Assembly (NCBI GenBank): GCA_965199105.1
Contig: CBDAQO010000002.1
Coordinates: 1,364,001-1,428,000 of the forward strand
Source of the DNA: LMUY01 sp965199105
GTDB taxonomy: Bacteria; Pseudomonadota; Alphaproteobacteria; Acetobacterales; Acetobacteraceae
Direction: 5' to 3'
Length of the DNA stretch: 64,000 nt
Position 1 is the stretch's first letter. Each line of letters begins with the position of its first letter. This document shows positions 16,254-25,010 of this stretch, piece by piece. The notes beneath the pieces are model-generated. The model saw only the letters and a program-made list of their open reading frames with translations, ran no database searches and was not told the DNA's origin. The position numbers and the translations under genes are program-made.

Positions 16254-17162
16254 TCAGAGCTGGTTGACGGCCTGCCTCCGCCGCGCGCCGACATGGGCAA
16301 CTAGTGCGTCCAGGAACACGCGGGCCTTGATCGACAGGCCCTTGTGGCTTGGGTAGAGCGCGAACGCGTCCGTCATGGCGGGGCCGATGTCGGCCAGGAT
16401 GCGCGCCAGTTCGCCCCGGTTGATCGCCGCCACGGCCATGTATTCCGGCAACTGGCCGATGCCGGCGCCGCAGACGAGGGCGCTTTGCACCAACGCCGGG
16501 TCCGGCACCACCACCCGGGCATGCAGCACCACACCCTCCATGCGCCCAGCGGCATTTCGGAACGACCATGTCACTTCCGGCCCGACCAGGCCCACGATCT
16601 CGTGCTCGGCCAGGTCGGCCACGCTTTTCGGGGCACCGCGCGCGGCCAGGTAGCCGGGGCTGGCGCAGGTCCATAGCTCCACCGTGCCCAAGCGGCGCGC
16701 CACCATGGAGGTGTCGGGCAGCGGGCTGATGCGGATCATGAGGTCGGCGTCTGCTGCCGACACGTCCGTCCAGTTGGCGTCCTGCAGCAGCACGACATCC
16801 ACCCCGGGGTAGCGCGCCAGGAACTCGGGCAGCATCGCGGTTACGGCGCCCAGCGCGAAGGCGTAGGGCACGCTGACCCGCAGCGTTCCCTGCGGCGTGC
16901 CGACGAAGCGCCCCAACGCCGCCTCCGCTTCCTCCACCTCGCTGACGATGCGGCGGGCATGCGGGAGTAGCAGGTGCCCGGCGTCGGTCAGCCGTAACCG
17001 CCGGGTCGAGCGTTCGACCAGCGCGCTGCCCATGGTCGCCTCTAGCCGCGCCAGCGCCCGGCTGATGGTGGATTTAGGCGCGCCCATCGCGCGGCTCGAG
17101 GCGGAGATGCTGTTCAGCTCGGCCACCCGGACGAAAGCGCGCAGATCGGTCAGCTCCATCAT
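16254..17162 (-). CDS. LysR-family transcriptional regulator
   Basis: A 302-residue LTTR. The N-terminal winged helix-turn-helix is clear (LTDLRAFVRVAELNSISASS ... APKSTISRALARLEATMG), followed by the linker helix and a periplasmic-binding-protein-like effector domain (LRVSVPYAFALGAV...). It resembles the large group that controls small oxidoreductases, often divergently transcribed. Here the divergent neighbour is a small lipoprotein gene. A palindrome CCTGGA-N8-TCCAGG in the intergenic region is a candidate operator. Start may be either of two adjacent ATGs; effector unknown. Confidence 0.9.
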   Translation of the reverse strand: MMELTDLRAFVRVAELNSISASSRAMGAPKSTISRALARLEATMGSALVERSTRRLRLTDAGHLLLPHARRIVSEVEEAEAALGRFVGTPQGTLRVSVPYAFALGAVTAMLPEFLARYPGVDVVLLQDANWTDVSAADADLMIRISPLPDTSMVARRLGTVELWTCASPGYLAARGAPKSVADLAEHEIVGLVGPEVTWSFRNAAGRMEGVVLHARVVVPDPALVQSALVCGAGIGQLPEYMAVAAINRGELARILADIGPAMTDAFALYPSHKGLSIKARVFLDALVAHVGARRRQAVNQL

Positions 17163-17179
17163 GGTGGCAACGTCTCAAA

Positions 17180-17199
17180 CCTGGAACACTGTGTCCAGG
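17180..17199. promoter_or_regulatory. Candidate LysR operator (inverted repeat)
   Basis: CCTGGA and TCCAGG are separated by eight bases, located 18 bases upstream of the LysR gene and 70 bases upstream of the divergent lipoprotein gene. Position and symmetry fit an LTTR binding site but the T-N11-A core was not evident. Confidence 0.4.
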
Positions 17200-17268
17200 G
17201 TTGCACGCCTAGTGCGGGGCCGTCGCCGCGCCCACCTGCAAGGCAGTGAACGCTTAAGGAGGGTGATG

Positions 17269-17511
17269 ATGAGTCACTTCAAACACCTGACGACCCGCGC
17301 CTCAGTTCGCGCGCTGACGTTGGCCGCGATGGTCGGAGTGAGCGGCTGCGCCGGTCTGAGCGATGCTTCGACCCCGAGCGCGAATGCTCCTTACCAAGTT
17401 GCGGGCCAAGCGCAGAACCGGGCCACGGCCCATGTGAGGTCAGACTATTACTGTGACGGCGGCCAGTCTGGCTTCGTCGATTCTTGCAGCCCGTTCGCTC
17501 GCCTCGAGTGA
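17269..17511 (+). CDS. Small predicted lipoprotein (80 aa)
   Basis: Begins MSHFKHLTTRASVRALTLAA and has a lipobox-like VSGC at about residues 24-27, so the mature part would start at the Cys and be membrane-anchored. The mature region is short (about 54 residues), polar, with a paired-cysteine tail (DYYCDGGQSGFVDSCSPF). A very strong ribosome-binding site, AAGGAGGG, lies five bases before this ATG; ATG three bases earlier is possible. No recognised family. Divergent from the LysR gene and upstream of Mn catalase. Confidence 0.7.
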   Translation: MSHFKHLTTRASVRALTLAAMVGVSGCAGLSDASTPSANAPYQVAGQAQNRATAHVRSDYYCDGGQSGFVDSCSPFARLE

Positions 17512-17573
17512 CGCACACGCGCTAGCCTGTTGCGGGTGGGCGCTGTTGGCATGCAGCGTGCAACTGGAATACC

Positions 17574-17599
17574 GGAACGAGCACGATGCGGGGAGCGTT
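17574..17599 (+). promoter_or_regulatory. EcfG-type promoter of the Mn catalase gene
   Basis: GGAAC (17574-17578) and CGTT (17596-17599) are separated by 17 bases, an exact match to the alphaproteobacterial general-stress sigma factor consensus. It lies about 84 bases upstream of the catalase start. An oxidative stress gene is a natural target. Confidence 0.75.
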
Positions 17600-17682
17600 T
17601 GCGCCACCGCAACTTGCGTGGACGGCGCTCGTAGTCCCTGCACCGGTGACGTGTAGCCACCGCGGTTCTGGAGCAAGTCGCC

Positions 17683-18597
17683 ATGTTCATGAGGATCGAC
17701 CGTCTGCTGACGGAGTTGCCCGATTGCAAGAAGCCCAATCCGAACGCCGCCGCTGCGCTCCAGGAGTTGCTTGGCGGTAAATACGGCGAGATGTCGACGC
17801 TGGGGAACTACATGTTCCAGAGCTTCAACTTTCGCAACAAAGCCAAGTTGCGCCCGTTCTACAGCCTCGTCTCCTCGATTTTCGCCGAGGAACTGGGCCA
17901 CGTCGAACTGGTCAGCACGGGCGTTGCCATGTTGAACAACGGGATGGGCGATCCGACCGAAGCCGTCGACATCTCCAAGGCCCCGTTCAACGCGATGGAG
18001 AACATCGCGCTGCCCGCAGCCTTCCTGTCCAACGGCGGCGGGGCCACCCCAGTGAACAGCAACGGCTTGTCCTGGAACACCGACATGGTGACCACGACTG
18101 GCAATGTGATCATCGACCTGCTGCACAACTTCCACCTGGAATGCGGCGCGCGGATCCATAAGCTACGGGTCTACGAGACGATGAAGGAGCCGACTGGCCG
18201 CGAGGTTTGCGCGTATTTGCTGGTTCGCGGCTCGCTGCACGCGCACGCCTATGCGCTTGCCATCAAGAAGCTCACGGGTGTCGAGTTGGAGAAGATGCTG
18301 CCGACCCCGAATATCGATTTGGATCGGGTGCCCGAGTGCCAGAAATATCTCGACGAGGGCAAGCATCGCCGGCTGTACAAGTTTAGCCCGGAGGATTACG
18401 CCGAGTCGGCGGGGATTTGGGGCAATGGCGAGGTCGCCCTGCCGGGTGATCCGCCGGGTGAGCTCGAGGTTGTGGACGGCCTGCCGGAAGGTGGCAAGAT
18501 CCCGGACATGCCCGGTAATTACGGCGCCTTCACGCCGAATTACGCGCCGCAGGAAATGTTCGAGATCGCGACCAAGCTTTACCAGGCGTCACGCTAA
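17683..18597 (+). CDS. Manganese (non-haem) catalase
   Basis: A 304-residue dimanganese catalase that disproportionates hydrogen peroxide. Metal ligands are in place: Glu36 (KYGEMST), Glu69 and His72 (FAEELGHVE), then Glu in HLECGARIH and His in RGSLHAHAYA. Length and the C-terminal region (PDMPGNYGAFTPNYAPQE) match the family. An EcfG-like promoter precedes it and a strong terminator hairpin follows, so it is probably transcribed alone as part of the general stress response. Confidence 0.95.
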   Translation: MFMRIDRLLTELPDCKKPNPNAAAALQELLGGKYGEMSTLGNYMFQSFNFRNKAKLRPFYSLVSSIFAEELGHVELVSTGVAMLNNGMGDPTEAVDISKAPFNAMENIALPAAFLSNGGGATPVNSNGLSWNTDMVTTTGNVIIDLLHNFHLECGARIHKLRVYETMKEPTGREVCAYLLVRGSLHAHAYALAIKKLTGVELEKMLPTPNIDLDRVPECQKYLDEGKHRRLYKFSPEDYAESAGIWGNGEVALPGDPPGELEVVDGLPEGGKIPDMPGNYGAFTPNYAPQEMFEIATKLYQASR

Positions 18598-18613
18598 GCC
18601 ACGCCCTAGGGTA

Positions 18614-18644
18614 AGGCGCTGCCGGGGATGACCCGGCAGCGCCT
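18614..18644 (+). terminator. Hairpin after Mn catalase
   Basis: AGGCGCTGCCGGG and CCCGGCAGCGCCT form a perfect 13-base stem with a five-base loop (GATGA), 17 bases after the catalase stop. There is no long T run, so termination is likely but not certain. Confidence 0.7.
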
Positions 18645-18749
18645 GCCTCGGCTCCCAGTGCCGGGTGGGCGTCGGCCGTTAGTTAAATGTTAGGATTGCC
18701 GTGGTTATCTGATGGCGGGCCGCTGTGCGGTCGCAGGGAGCCATTCAGG

Positions 18750-20552
18750 ATGCTGCTGTTCGACCGGATTCCACTTCGGCTCAAGGCCCTGATCGCGCCG
18801 GTTTTGTTCCTGGCAGCCGGAACGCTGTTCACTGTTTTCGCCGTCCAGCAGTTTCATTCCGATCTGCTTGCCCAGCGCAAGCAAACACTGCGCTCCATCG
18901 TGGATGTCGGCAGCGCCACGCTGGACCGGTACCTGGAGGCGGAGCGATCCGGCGCCATGAACCACACGGACGCCTTCACCGCCGCCCGGCGTGAGTTGGC
19001 CCGGCTGCACTACGGCAAGGATGGCGTGTTTATTCTGACCTCGGGGGACGCACGCTTTCTCGTCGTGCCGACCGCAGCCTTGGTGGACAAACCCAACGAG
19101 AGCTTGCCTCCGGCGCTGGGCGCCGCCTTGCGGCGCACCGTGGCAGCGACGAAACAGCCGGGAGACTCGTTCAGCGTCGTGCCGGCGCCGCGCCCGGGCA
19201 GCGCGAAGCCGTTGCCGAGACTGGCCTACAACCGATACTACCCGCAGTGGGACGTGATCGTCAGCGTCGGTGTTTACCTGGACGATCTGATGGCGCAGGT
19301 GTGGGGTTTTGCGATTCGGCTGTCCACCTTCGTGGCCATCACCGTGGTGATCGCGAGCCTGTTGAGCTGGCTGGCGCTGAGCGAGTTCAATGGTGCGCTT
19401 GGCCGGGTCATGCACGCGATGCGGCAGATCGGCGACGGCAACCTCAACTCGGTTCAAGCCGACGCGACCCGGCGTGACGAGGCAGGGGCCCTCGCCAAGA
19501 CCATGAACGTCCTGCGTGACCGGTTGGTGGATGCCGCGCAACATCGCCAGGAGGCCGCGGACGCGCGGGAAGCGACGGAGGCGGAAAAAGCCCGCGCCGA
19601 CGCCGAACGCGCGGGATTGGCATTGCAGCAGCAGCACGTCGTAACGGTGATCGCCGATTGTCTTACCAAGCTGGCGCAAGGCGACCTTACCTGCACGGTC
19701 GCCACCGAGTTTGCCCCCGCCTACGAGAGCTTGCGATCCAACTTCAACGCGACCGTGCTTGAGTTGCAGAGCGTCATCGGGACCATCGCCGCCAATACCG
19801 CCGCGCTGCGATCCGGCACCTCCGAGATCACCCAGGCGGCCGACAACCTGGCGCGCCGGACCGAGCAGCAAGCGGCCAGCTTGGAGCAAACCGCGGCCGC
19901 TCTCGACCAGATCACCGCGACCGTAAGCAAGTCAGCCGATGGTGCCACCGCTGCCCGCAGCGTGGCGACCGCGGCGATGGGCAACGCGGAGCAGAGCGAG
20001 GCCGTGGTGCGGGACGCCATGGCCGCGATGACCGCCATCGAGCAATCCAGCCGAGAAATCGGCAACATCATCGGCGTGATCGATGAGATAGCGTTCCAAA
20101 CCAACCTGCTGGCGCTGAACGCAGGCGTCGAGGCGGCACGGGCGGGAGATTCGGGCCGCGGCTTCGCCGTGGTCGCGAGTGAGGTCCGCGCACTCGCGCA
20201 ACGCAGCGCGGGTGCAGCCAAGGAAATCAAGGCGTTGGTCTCCAGCAGCGTCGGCCATGTCGGCCGTGGCGTCTCCCTCGTCAAAGAAAGCGGCCAATCG
20301 CTCGGGAAGATCTCGGGCCAGATCAGGGAGATGAACGTCGCCATCGGGCAGATCGCGCTGAGTGCCGAGGAACAATCCCGAGCTCTGGCCGAGGTCAATG
20401 CGGCCATCAACCAGATGGACCAGATGACCCAGCAAAATGCGGCGATGGTCGAGCAATCCACTGCAGCCACTCATCACCTGGCGCAGGAAACCACCGAACT
20501 CGAAGGGCTGACGGAGCGGTTCGTGCTCACCTCAGACCAACGCGCCGCCTGA
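18750..20552 (+). CDS. Methyl-accepting chemotaxis protein with Cache-type sensor
   Basis: A 600-residue chemoreceptor. It begins with a short cytoplasmic end and a first membrane helix (LIAPVLFLAAGTLFTVFAV). A periplasmic single-Cache-like domain follows (about residues 35-185, with HYGKDGVFILTSGD and YYPQWDVIVSVGVY), then a second membrane helix (TFVAITVVIASLLSWL) and a HAMP region. The signalling domain carries the hallmark IDEIAFQTNLLALNAGVEAA and FAVVASEVRALAQRSA. No CheB/CheR pentapeptide tail is evident. Start ATG follows CAGGGAG. It may sense the aromatic compounds catabolised by neighbours, but that is only positional inference. Confidence 0.92.
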   Translation: MLLFDRIPLRLKALIAPVLFLAAGTLFTVFAVQQFHSDLLAQRKQTLRSIVDVGSATLDRYLEAERSGAMNHTDAFTAARRELARLHYGKDGVFILTSGDARFLVVPTAALVDKPNESLPPALGAALRRTVAATKQPGDSFSVVPAPRPGSAKPLPRLAYNRYYPQWDVIVSVGVYLDDLMAQVWGFAIRLSTFVAITVVIASLLSWLALSEFNGALGRVMHAMRQIGDGNLNSVQADATRRDEAGALAKTMNVLRDRLVDAAQHRQEAADAREATEAEKARADAERAGLALQQQHVVTVIADCLTKLAQGDLTCTVATEFAPAYESLRSNFNATVLELQSVIGTIAANTAALRSGTSEITQAADNLARRTEQQAASLEQTAAALDQITATVSKSADGATAARSVATAAMGNAEQSEAVVRDAMAAMTAIEQSSREIGNIIGVIDEIAFQTNLLALNAGVEAARAGDSGRGFAVVASEVRALAQRSAGAAKEIKALVSSSVGHVGRGVSLVKESGQSLGKISGQIREMNVAIGQIALSAEEQSRALAEVNAAINQMDQMTQQNAAMVEQSTAATHHLAQETTELEGLTERFVLTSDQRAA

Positions 20553-20587
20553 CCGCACTACTTGGTCAGGACGGCCCGACCAGGAAG

Positions 20588-20614
20588 TCGCCGGTTTCGG
20601 ACCAAAGCCGGCGA
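20588..20614. terminator. Hairpin between convergent chemoreceptor and dioxygenase genes
   Basis: TCGCCGG and CCGGCGA form a seven-base stem around a 13-base loop, followed on the plus strand by GTTTCT. It sits in the 92-base gap between converging stops, so it may terminate the chemoreceptor transcript. Confidence 0.4.
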
Positions 20615-20644
20615 GTTTCTCCCGGTCAGACCTGATGTGCGGCC

Positions 20645-21604
20645 TTAGCCAGCGATCTCATGGTTGGTGACGAAATCGGCGGGCGGCGTTGGCCCCCAAA
20701 CATAGAAGGCGTCGTCACCTGGGTGATCCGTCGCCTCCCAGTCGAAGTCGACCGGGATGTAGTCGATGTCCGAAGAATACTCGCTGAAGCTACCCCAAGG
20801 ATCACGCACGTAGTGGAAGTAGTTGGAGCCGAGCACGTGCCGCCCCATGCCCCAGCCTGCCACGTGGCCCTTGGTGGCCATCTGCATCGCGCCGAGCCCA
20901 ACCTCGTGGATGCTGCCGACGTCCCAGCTCAGATGGTGCAACCCGGGACCGCCCGACCTGGCAAGCGCAATCATATGATGGTCGCTGCCATGGATGCCGT
21001 GCATGAACGCGATGCCATCGCCTGAGCGGTCTGACAGCCGAAGCCCGAGGACGCGATTGTAGAACTGGATGCTGCGCAGCACGTCGCTGCTGAACAGCAG
21101 GATATGCGCCAACCGCCGCGGGCGCACGACCGGCGCCTTCGACAGCGGATGCGATCCCTGGACACCGGGTGGTGACGACGGATTATGCTGCACCGCCTTT
21201 TCGTTCGGCGAGCTCTTCTCGGCCACCCGCATTTCGATGAGGATGCCTTCCGGATCGCGAAACCAGATGCCGTTCGACTCGAAGCCGGCGGGTGGGTCGA
21301 GCTGGGCCACATCGTTCTGCTTCAGCCGAGCGCGCATGCCGTCGAGGTCTTCGGGATAAACGCCGAAAGACATGTAGGTGAACTTCTTGGCCGACCCTTC
21401 GGTCACCCGGCCCCAGCGGTGGTCGTTGCCGAAGGTGTAGAGGCCGAGATCGTTGCCCTCCTCCCGCACGTCCAAGCCGAAGCTGCTGTAGAAGCTTTGC
21501 GCCTGCTTCAGGTCCGGCACCGCGAAGTTGAAGTGATCGACCGAGTGGGCCCCCAGCTCGCCCGGGCGGCGAGGACGGATGGGCAGGCTGCGAATTTGGG
21601 TCAT
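20645..21604 (-). CDS. VOC-family two-domain extradiol-type dioxygenase
   Basis: A 319-residue protein with two vicinal-oxygen-chelate modules, as in catechol 2,3-dioxygenases and 2,3-dihydroxybiphenyl dioxygenase. The C-terminal module carries a plausible 2-His-1-carboxylate iron site: His167 (RLAHILL), His223 or His224 (GLHHLSWD) and Glu275 (GSFSEYSS). The start at 21604 has a perfect AGGAGG box six bases upstream. It likely performs the ring cleavage for the neighbouring aromatic pathway, acting on a dihydroxylated product of the MhpA-like enzymes. Exact substrate unknown. Confidence 0.82.
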   Translation of the reverse strand: MTQIRSLPIRPRRPGELGAHSVDHFNFAVPDLKQAQSFYSSFGLDVREEGNDLGLYTFGNDHRWGRVTEGSAKKFTYMSFGVYPEDLDGMRARLKQNDVAQLDPPAGFESNGIWFRDPEGILIEMRVAEKSSPNEKAVQHNPSSPPGVQGSHPLSKAPVVRPRRLAHILLFSSDVLRSIQFYNRVLGLRLSDRSGDGIAFMHGIHGSDHHMIALARSGGPGLHHLSWDVGSIHEVGLGAMQMATKGHVAGWGMGRHVLGSNYFHYVRDPWGSFSEYSSDIDYIPVDFDWEATDHPGDDAFYVWGPTPPADFVTNHEIAG

Positions 21605-21715
21605 GTCGTTCCTCCTACGCGCCGCGTTGGGCACATCTCGTCATATAGGGAGCCGCCTGGCCAAGTCGCCCCGGCCTGCGGACATCGGCTCCCGCACACC
21701 GGCCTGAACGCCGGC

Positions 21716-21768
21716 CCGGGCGTAGGACGGCAGGGCGGGCATCGCATGCCGCCCGACCCTACGCCCGG
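21716..21768 (-). terminator. Long hairpin downstream of the porin gene
   Basis: CCGGGCGTAGG (21716-21726) pairs with CCTACGCCCGG (21758-21768), and a second inner stem (GGGCGG...CCGCCC) extends it. It lies about 80 bases after the porin stop in the 242-base gap before the dioxygenase, so it probably ends the porin transcript. Nothing else was recognised in that gap. Confidence 0.6.
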
Positions 21769-21846
21769 CGGCACCCCAGCCGCAATCAGATCCCGCGGGC
21801 GAGCCTGTCACGGTGGCAGACTTCCTCGTGGACTGGTGTCGCATGG

Positions 21847-23469
21847 TCAGAATGGCTTGCTGCTGGTGCCAAAGAACCGGCCCAGGGACACGACGGTGAA
21901 CAGGCCGAACTCGAAGCCGCTTTTTGCCCGCCCAAGCGCCGGGTCGCCGAGGTTGTCCGGGGTCACGAAATACTCGACCAACGGGCGGAAGGAGATGGCG
22001 GGCGTGATCTGCGTGCTGCTGATGATCTCGAACGCAAAGCCGTCCCGGCTCTGTCCCGGTCCCTTGCCATCGAACCGGTTGTGCTCTGCCGACTCGAACG
22101 CTGCCTCGACGGCACTCAGGCGCTGGTAATGCGCTTGGATGCCGAACGCGTCCGCGGGCCGGCCGGGGATCAATCCGGTGAAATTCATCCCGACGATCGA
22201 GTCGAGATCAATCGGCTGGGGCTTGTCGACGGACACATCCACCGAGCCGTAGATGTTGATGTTGGGGGGCGGCCCGCCCGGCCTGGCAGCGCCGCGCCAG
22301 ATTGTCTGCAGCCCTTGCATGTAGAGCACGCCACCGCCGGGGTAGTCGGCCGCGGTCGATAATATCGAAGCCGGTGCTGGCGAGCCTTTCGAGTTGAAAT
22401 ACCCGGTGCGCGTGTTCCACTCCATGCCGACTTCCAGGTTGGCCGGATACGACGCGGTGCTGAATTCACTGCGGTAGCCAGCCTCCGCCAGGATTTGCGC
22501 GCCTGCGGCGTGGCTGGAGCCATAGTCCAGCACGTAGTCGGTCGAGTTCAGGTAGTTATCCTCGAACCCGCCCGCTTGGACGTACCAGAATTTGTCGAGC
22601 TTGTAGGTGGCCCGGGCGCCCCAGGTCGGGAATGGCACGGTTGGGAAGTCGCTATCCACCACCAGGGCAGTGGAATAGGCGGTCAACGGGTCTAGCGAGT
22701 TCGGCAGGAAGAAGTAGCGGAACACGCTGGTCTGACCGGCCTCGACCGAAAGCCGATCGTTGAGCAACCGCTGTTCGTAGGTGAACTCCGACAGGTAGGC
22801 GAAATGGCCGGAGAGTGCCGGTGTTCCCTGCAGGTTGCTGACCAGCGCGCCCGCGCCGTCGATGACGAAGTTGGGCTCGTTAACGCGTAAGGTGTTGAAC
22901 GTCACCGAAATGTGGATGTTGCCGCCCGGAATGCTGCCGGCCTTGCCGAGGTCCACGTCCAAGGCCGGTGCGATCGCCAGCAGGTTGTCGAATTCGTGGG
23001 TGCGGGCGCCGGCCGACGTGTTGGTCTGTGCCCGGTCGAACGAGAGGCCGTGGAAGTCGAAGCCGTCGTTAAGCAATTCGGCGCCGACGCCAGGGAACAG
23101 GCCCACGCTGGGAACGGGCGAGATCGGCGTCGGGGGGCCACCCGTCTCTTGCGCGGAGCTTCCGGTGGTATTTTGGTTGGGATTGGGTGACACGCCAAGC
23201 GGATTGCTGCTGTTGCTGGGACTCGCCTCCGGCTGCCCGGCGTTGGCAGGCACGGCGGTCAGCGGTTGCGCTTGGCTGAGCACGGTGGCCGCCGGGTCAG
23301 CCGCGTAGGCCGGAACAGAGGCGAGCACGCAGGCCACCAGCGCGCCATGGCCGAGGATGCGTTTGGCTCCCATGGTCTGCCTGCAAGGCTCGTGCGGAAG
23401 CTTGCCAGCGTTTCGCAGCTTGACGTCGTTGCAGTCGTTTATGGACGCGGAATGCCGGCTGGCTTTCAC
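21847..23469 (-). CDS. OprB-like carbohydrate-selective porin
   Basis: About 540 residues with a signal peptide (GALVACVLASVPAYA then ADPA). A low-complexity Pro/Asn/Ser linker follows, then a beta-barrel-like sequence of alternating aromatics (FWYVQAGGFEDNYL, LEVGMEWNTRTGYF, FRPLVEYFVTPDN) ending in Phe. These match the OprB porin family of outer-membrane channels. Two starts are possible: GTG at 23469 with a strong GGGGAG box, giving a long signal region, or ATG at 23373 with a weak box but normal signal length. It is divergent from the decarboxylase operon and probably admits the aromatic substrate or a glycoside of it. Confidence 0.82.
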   Translation of the reverse strand: MKASRHSASINDCNDVKLRNAGKLPHEPCRQTMGAKRILGHGALVACVLASVPAYAADPAATVLSQAQPLTAVPANAGQPEASPSNSSNPLGVSPNPNQNTTGSSAQETGGPPTPISPVPSVGLFPGVGAELLNDGFDFHGLSFDRAQTNTSAGARTHEFDNLLAIAPALDVDLGKAGSIPGGNIHISVTFNTLRVNEPNFVIDGAGALVSNLQGTPALSGHFAYLSEFTYEQRLLNDRLSVEAGQTSVFRYFFLPNSLDPLTAYSTALVVDSDFPTVPFPTWGARATYKLDKFWYVQAGGFEDNYLNSTDYVLDYGSSHAAGAQILAEAGYRSEFSTASYPANLEVGMEWNTRTGYFNSKGSPAPASILSTAADYPGGGVLYMQGLQTIWRGAARPGGPPPNINIYGSVDVSVDKPQPIDLDSIVGMNFTGLIPGRPADAFGIQAHYQRLSAVEAAFESAEHNRFDGKGPGQSRDGFAFEIISSTQITPAISFRPLVEYFVTPDNLGDPALGRAKSGFEFGLFTVVSLGRFFGTSSKPF

Positions 23470-23539
23470 GTTATCAACTCCCCTATCGGTCGATGTTCAC
23501 CACATCGTTATCTGCATCCGAGCATGCCGACGCCAAATG

Positions 23540-23550
23540 TGTCAACACTT
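23540..23550 (-). promoter_or_regulatory. AAGTGTTGACA motif, site 1 (porin side)
   Basis: On the minus strand reads GAAGTGTTGACAC, identical over 13 bases with site 3 at 32.6 kb. GTGT and ACAC form a small palindrome. It lies about 70 bases upstream of the porin start, fitting an operator overlapping the -35 box. Confidence 0.5.
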
Positions 23551-23655
23551 CCACATGTGGGTTTTCAAGCGGTGGGTCATGCCATTGCTGCTCGATGCTG
23601 CCAGAGCTTTCGTTGCGCCTGTGTTGGTCTTGCCCGGTGCTCAACGCTTGCCCTA

Positions 23656-23666
23656 AAGTGTTGACA
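23656..23666 (+). promoter_or_regulatory. AAGTGTTGACA motif, site 2 (decarboxylase side)
   Basis: AAGTGTTGACA faces the decarboxylase operon, about 270 bases upstream of its start; TTGACA may be the -35 box. The site is followed by GTTAAC, a second short palindrome. Confidence 0.5.
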
Positions 23667-23936
23667 GTTAACCGACAGGGACGTCATCTTCCGGGCTGGG
23701 GCAATATTTCGCGAGCGCCCGCCTGGGGTTGGAAAATGGTCGTCCTATTGCTTCAGGCCGGGTCGGCCGGTGGTGTATGGCTGGATGGCCTGGTGTTGGG
23801 CGGAAACCAGTGGGGCGACCGCACATGACGGGTGCGAGCGCCGGGTCGCTGTCGGCTGCGGGGACCCAGGATCGGCGTTACCCGGCCAGGTTGGGACTGC
23901 GCCTCACGACGAAAAGACATGCGAGGAAATGAAGTC

Positions 23937-24914
23937 ATGAACGGCAAGATCGTGTTGGAAGAGCATTTCGCCTTGGAGGAAACCGTCGGCGAGTCGCTCG
24001 CATTCATGGCTGACGTGGTCGGTCCCGAGCTACGCCACCGTTTGCTCGACATCCACGAAACCCGGGTGGCGCAGATGGACGCGCACGGGATCGAAATGAT
24101 GCTGCTGTCGCTGAACGCTCCGGCGGTGCAGGCGGTGCCGAACCCGGCGAAGGCCGCGGGCTTGTCGCAGCGCGCCAACGACTACCTCGCCGAGCAGGTG
24201 GCCCGGCGGCCGGACCGGTTCCAAGCCCTGGCGGCGTTGCCGATGCAGGACCCGGAGCTCGCCGCGCGCGAACTCGAGCGTTGCGTCAAGCAGTTGGGCT
24301 TCAAGGGCGCGCTCGTGAACGGCTTTTCCGAGGTCGAGGGCGTCGACGGGCCGGTCTACTACGACCTGCCGCAATACCGGCCGTTCTGGGCCACGGTCGA
24401 GGCGCTCGACGTGCCGTTCTACCTGCACCCGCGCAACCCGCTGCCGGCCGACACCCGCACCTATCAGGGCCACCCCTGGCTGCTCGGGCCAACCTGGGCG
24501 TTCGGGCAAGAGACCGCGGTGCATGCGCTGCGCCTGATGGCGTCGGGCCTGTTCGACGTGCATCCGCGGCTTGCCATCGTGCTGGGGCACATGGCCGAGG
24601 GCCTGCCCTACAGCATGTGGCGCATCGACAACCGCAACGCCTGGATGAACGTGCCGCCGAGCTACCCGGCCAAGCAGCGGTTTGCCGACTACTTCCGCGC
24701 GAACTTCTATCTCACCACCTCCGGCAACTTCCGCACGCAAACGCTGATCGATGCGCTAATCGAGGTTGGCGCCGACCGTATCCTGTTCTCGGTGGATTGG
24801 CCGTTCGAGAACATCGATCACGGCAGCGATTGGTTCGACACGGCCAGCATCAGCGAAGCGGACCGGCTGAAGATCGGCCGGCTCAACGCGCAGAAGCTGT
24901 TCAAGCTGGCCTGA
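23937..24914 (+). CDS. Gamma-resorcylate (2,6-dihydroxybenzoate) decarboxylase-like amidohydrolase
   Basis: A 325-residue TIM-barrel decarboxylase of the ACMSD/amidohydrolase group. The metal and catalytic residues described for gamma-resorcylate decarboxylase (GraF of Rhizobium) align exactly by number: Glu8 and His10 (LEEHF), His164 (FYLHPRNP), His218 (LGHMAEG) and Asp287 (SVDWPFEN). Long blocks such as LPQYRPFWATVEALDVPFYL are also typical. Start at 23937 follows GAGGA. It would convert a 2,6-dihydroxybenzoate-type acid to a resorcinol. It leads an operon with aldehyde and alcohol dehydrogenases and a flavin hydroxylase. Confidence 0.9.
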   Translation: MNGKIVLEEHFALEETVGESLAFMADVVGPELRHRLLDIHETRVAQMDAHGIEMMLLSLNAPAVQAVPNPAKAAGLSQRANDYLAEQVARRPDRFQALAALPMQDPELAARELERCVKQLGFKGALVNGFSEVEGVDGPVYYDLPQYRPFWATVEALDVPFYLHPRNPLPADTRTYQGHPWLLGPTWAFGQETAVHALRLMASGLFDVHPRLAIVLGHMAEGLPYSMWRIDNRNAWMNVPPSYPAKQRFADYFRANFYLTTSGNFRTQTLIDALIEVGADRILFSVDWPFENIDHGSDWFDTASISEADRLKIGRLNAQKLFKLA

Positions 24915-24960
24915 ACGCGGTCGGCCGGGAGAGCGATCCGGCTGCGCGACAGCAACGTTC

Positions 24961-24980
24961 GGCGTGCCACCTGGCACGCC
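24961..24980. other. Hairpin between decarboxylase and aldehyde dehydrogenase genes
   Basis: GGCGTGCC and GGCACGCC form a perfect eight-base stem with loop ACCT, 30 bases before the next start. It may stabilise the mRNA or attenuate transcription within the operon; no T tract follows. Confidence 0.4.
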
Positions 24981-25010
24981 GGCGCAACTCTATAAACGGG
25001 AAGACAGTCC

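Larger units (their letters stand above)
23470..23936. other. Divergent regulatory region between porin and decarboxylase operons
   Basis: This 467-base gap holds no convincing gene. It contains two copies, in opposite orientation, of AAGTGTTGACA (23540-23550 minus, 23656-23666 plus), each including a TTGACA that could serve as a -35 box facing one of the two genes. Short frames near 23735-23932 have poor ribosome-binding sites and look like leader sequence. A third copy of the motif is in the 32.3-32.9 kb divergent region. Confidence 0.6.

Noticed and set aside
23729..23932. Small ORF directly before the decarboxylase gene
   Set aside because: TTG start, no good ribosome-binding site and low-complexity basic sequence; more likely untranslated leader.
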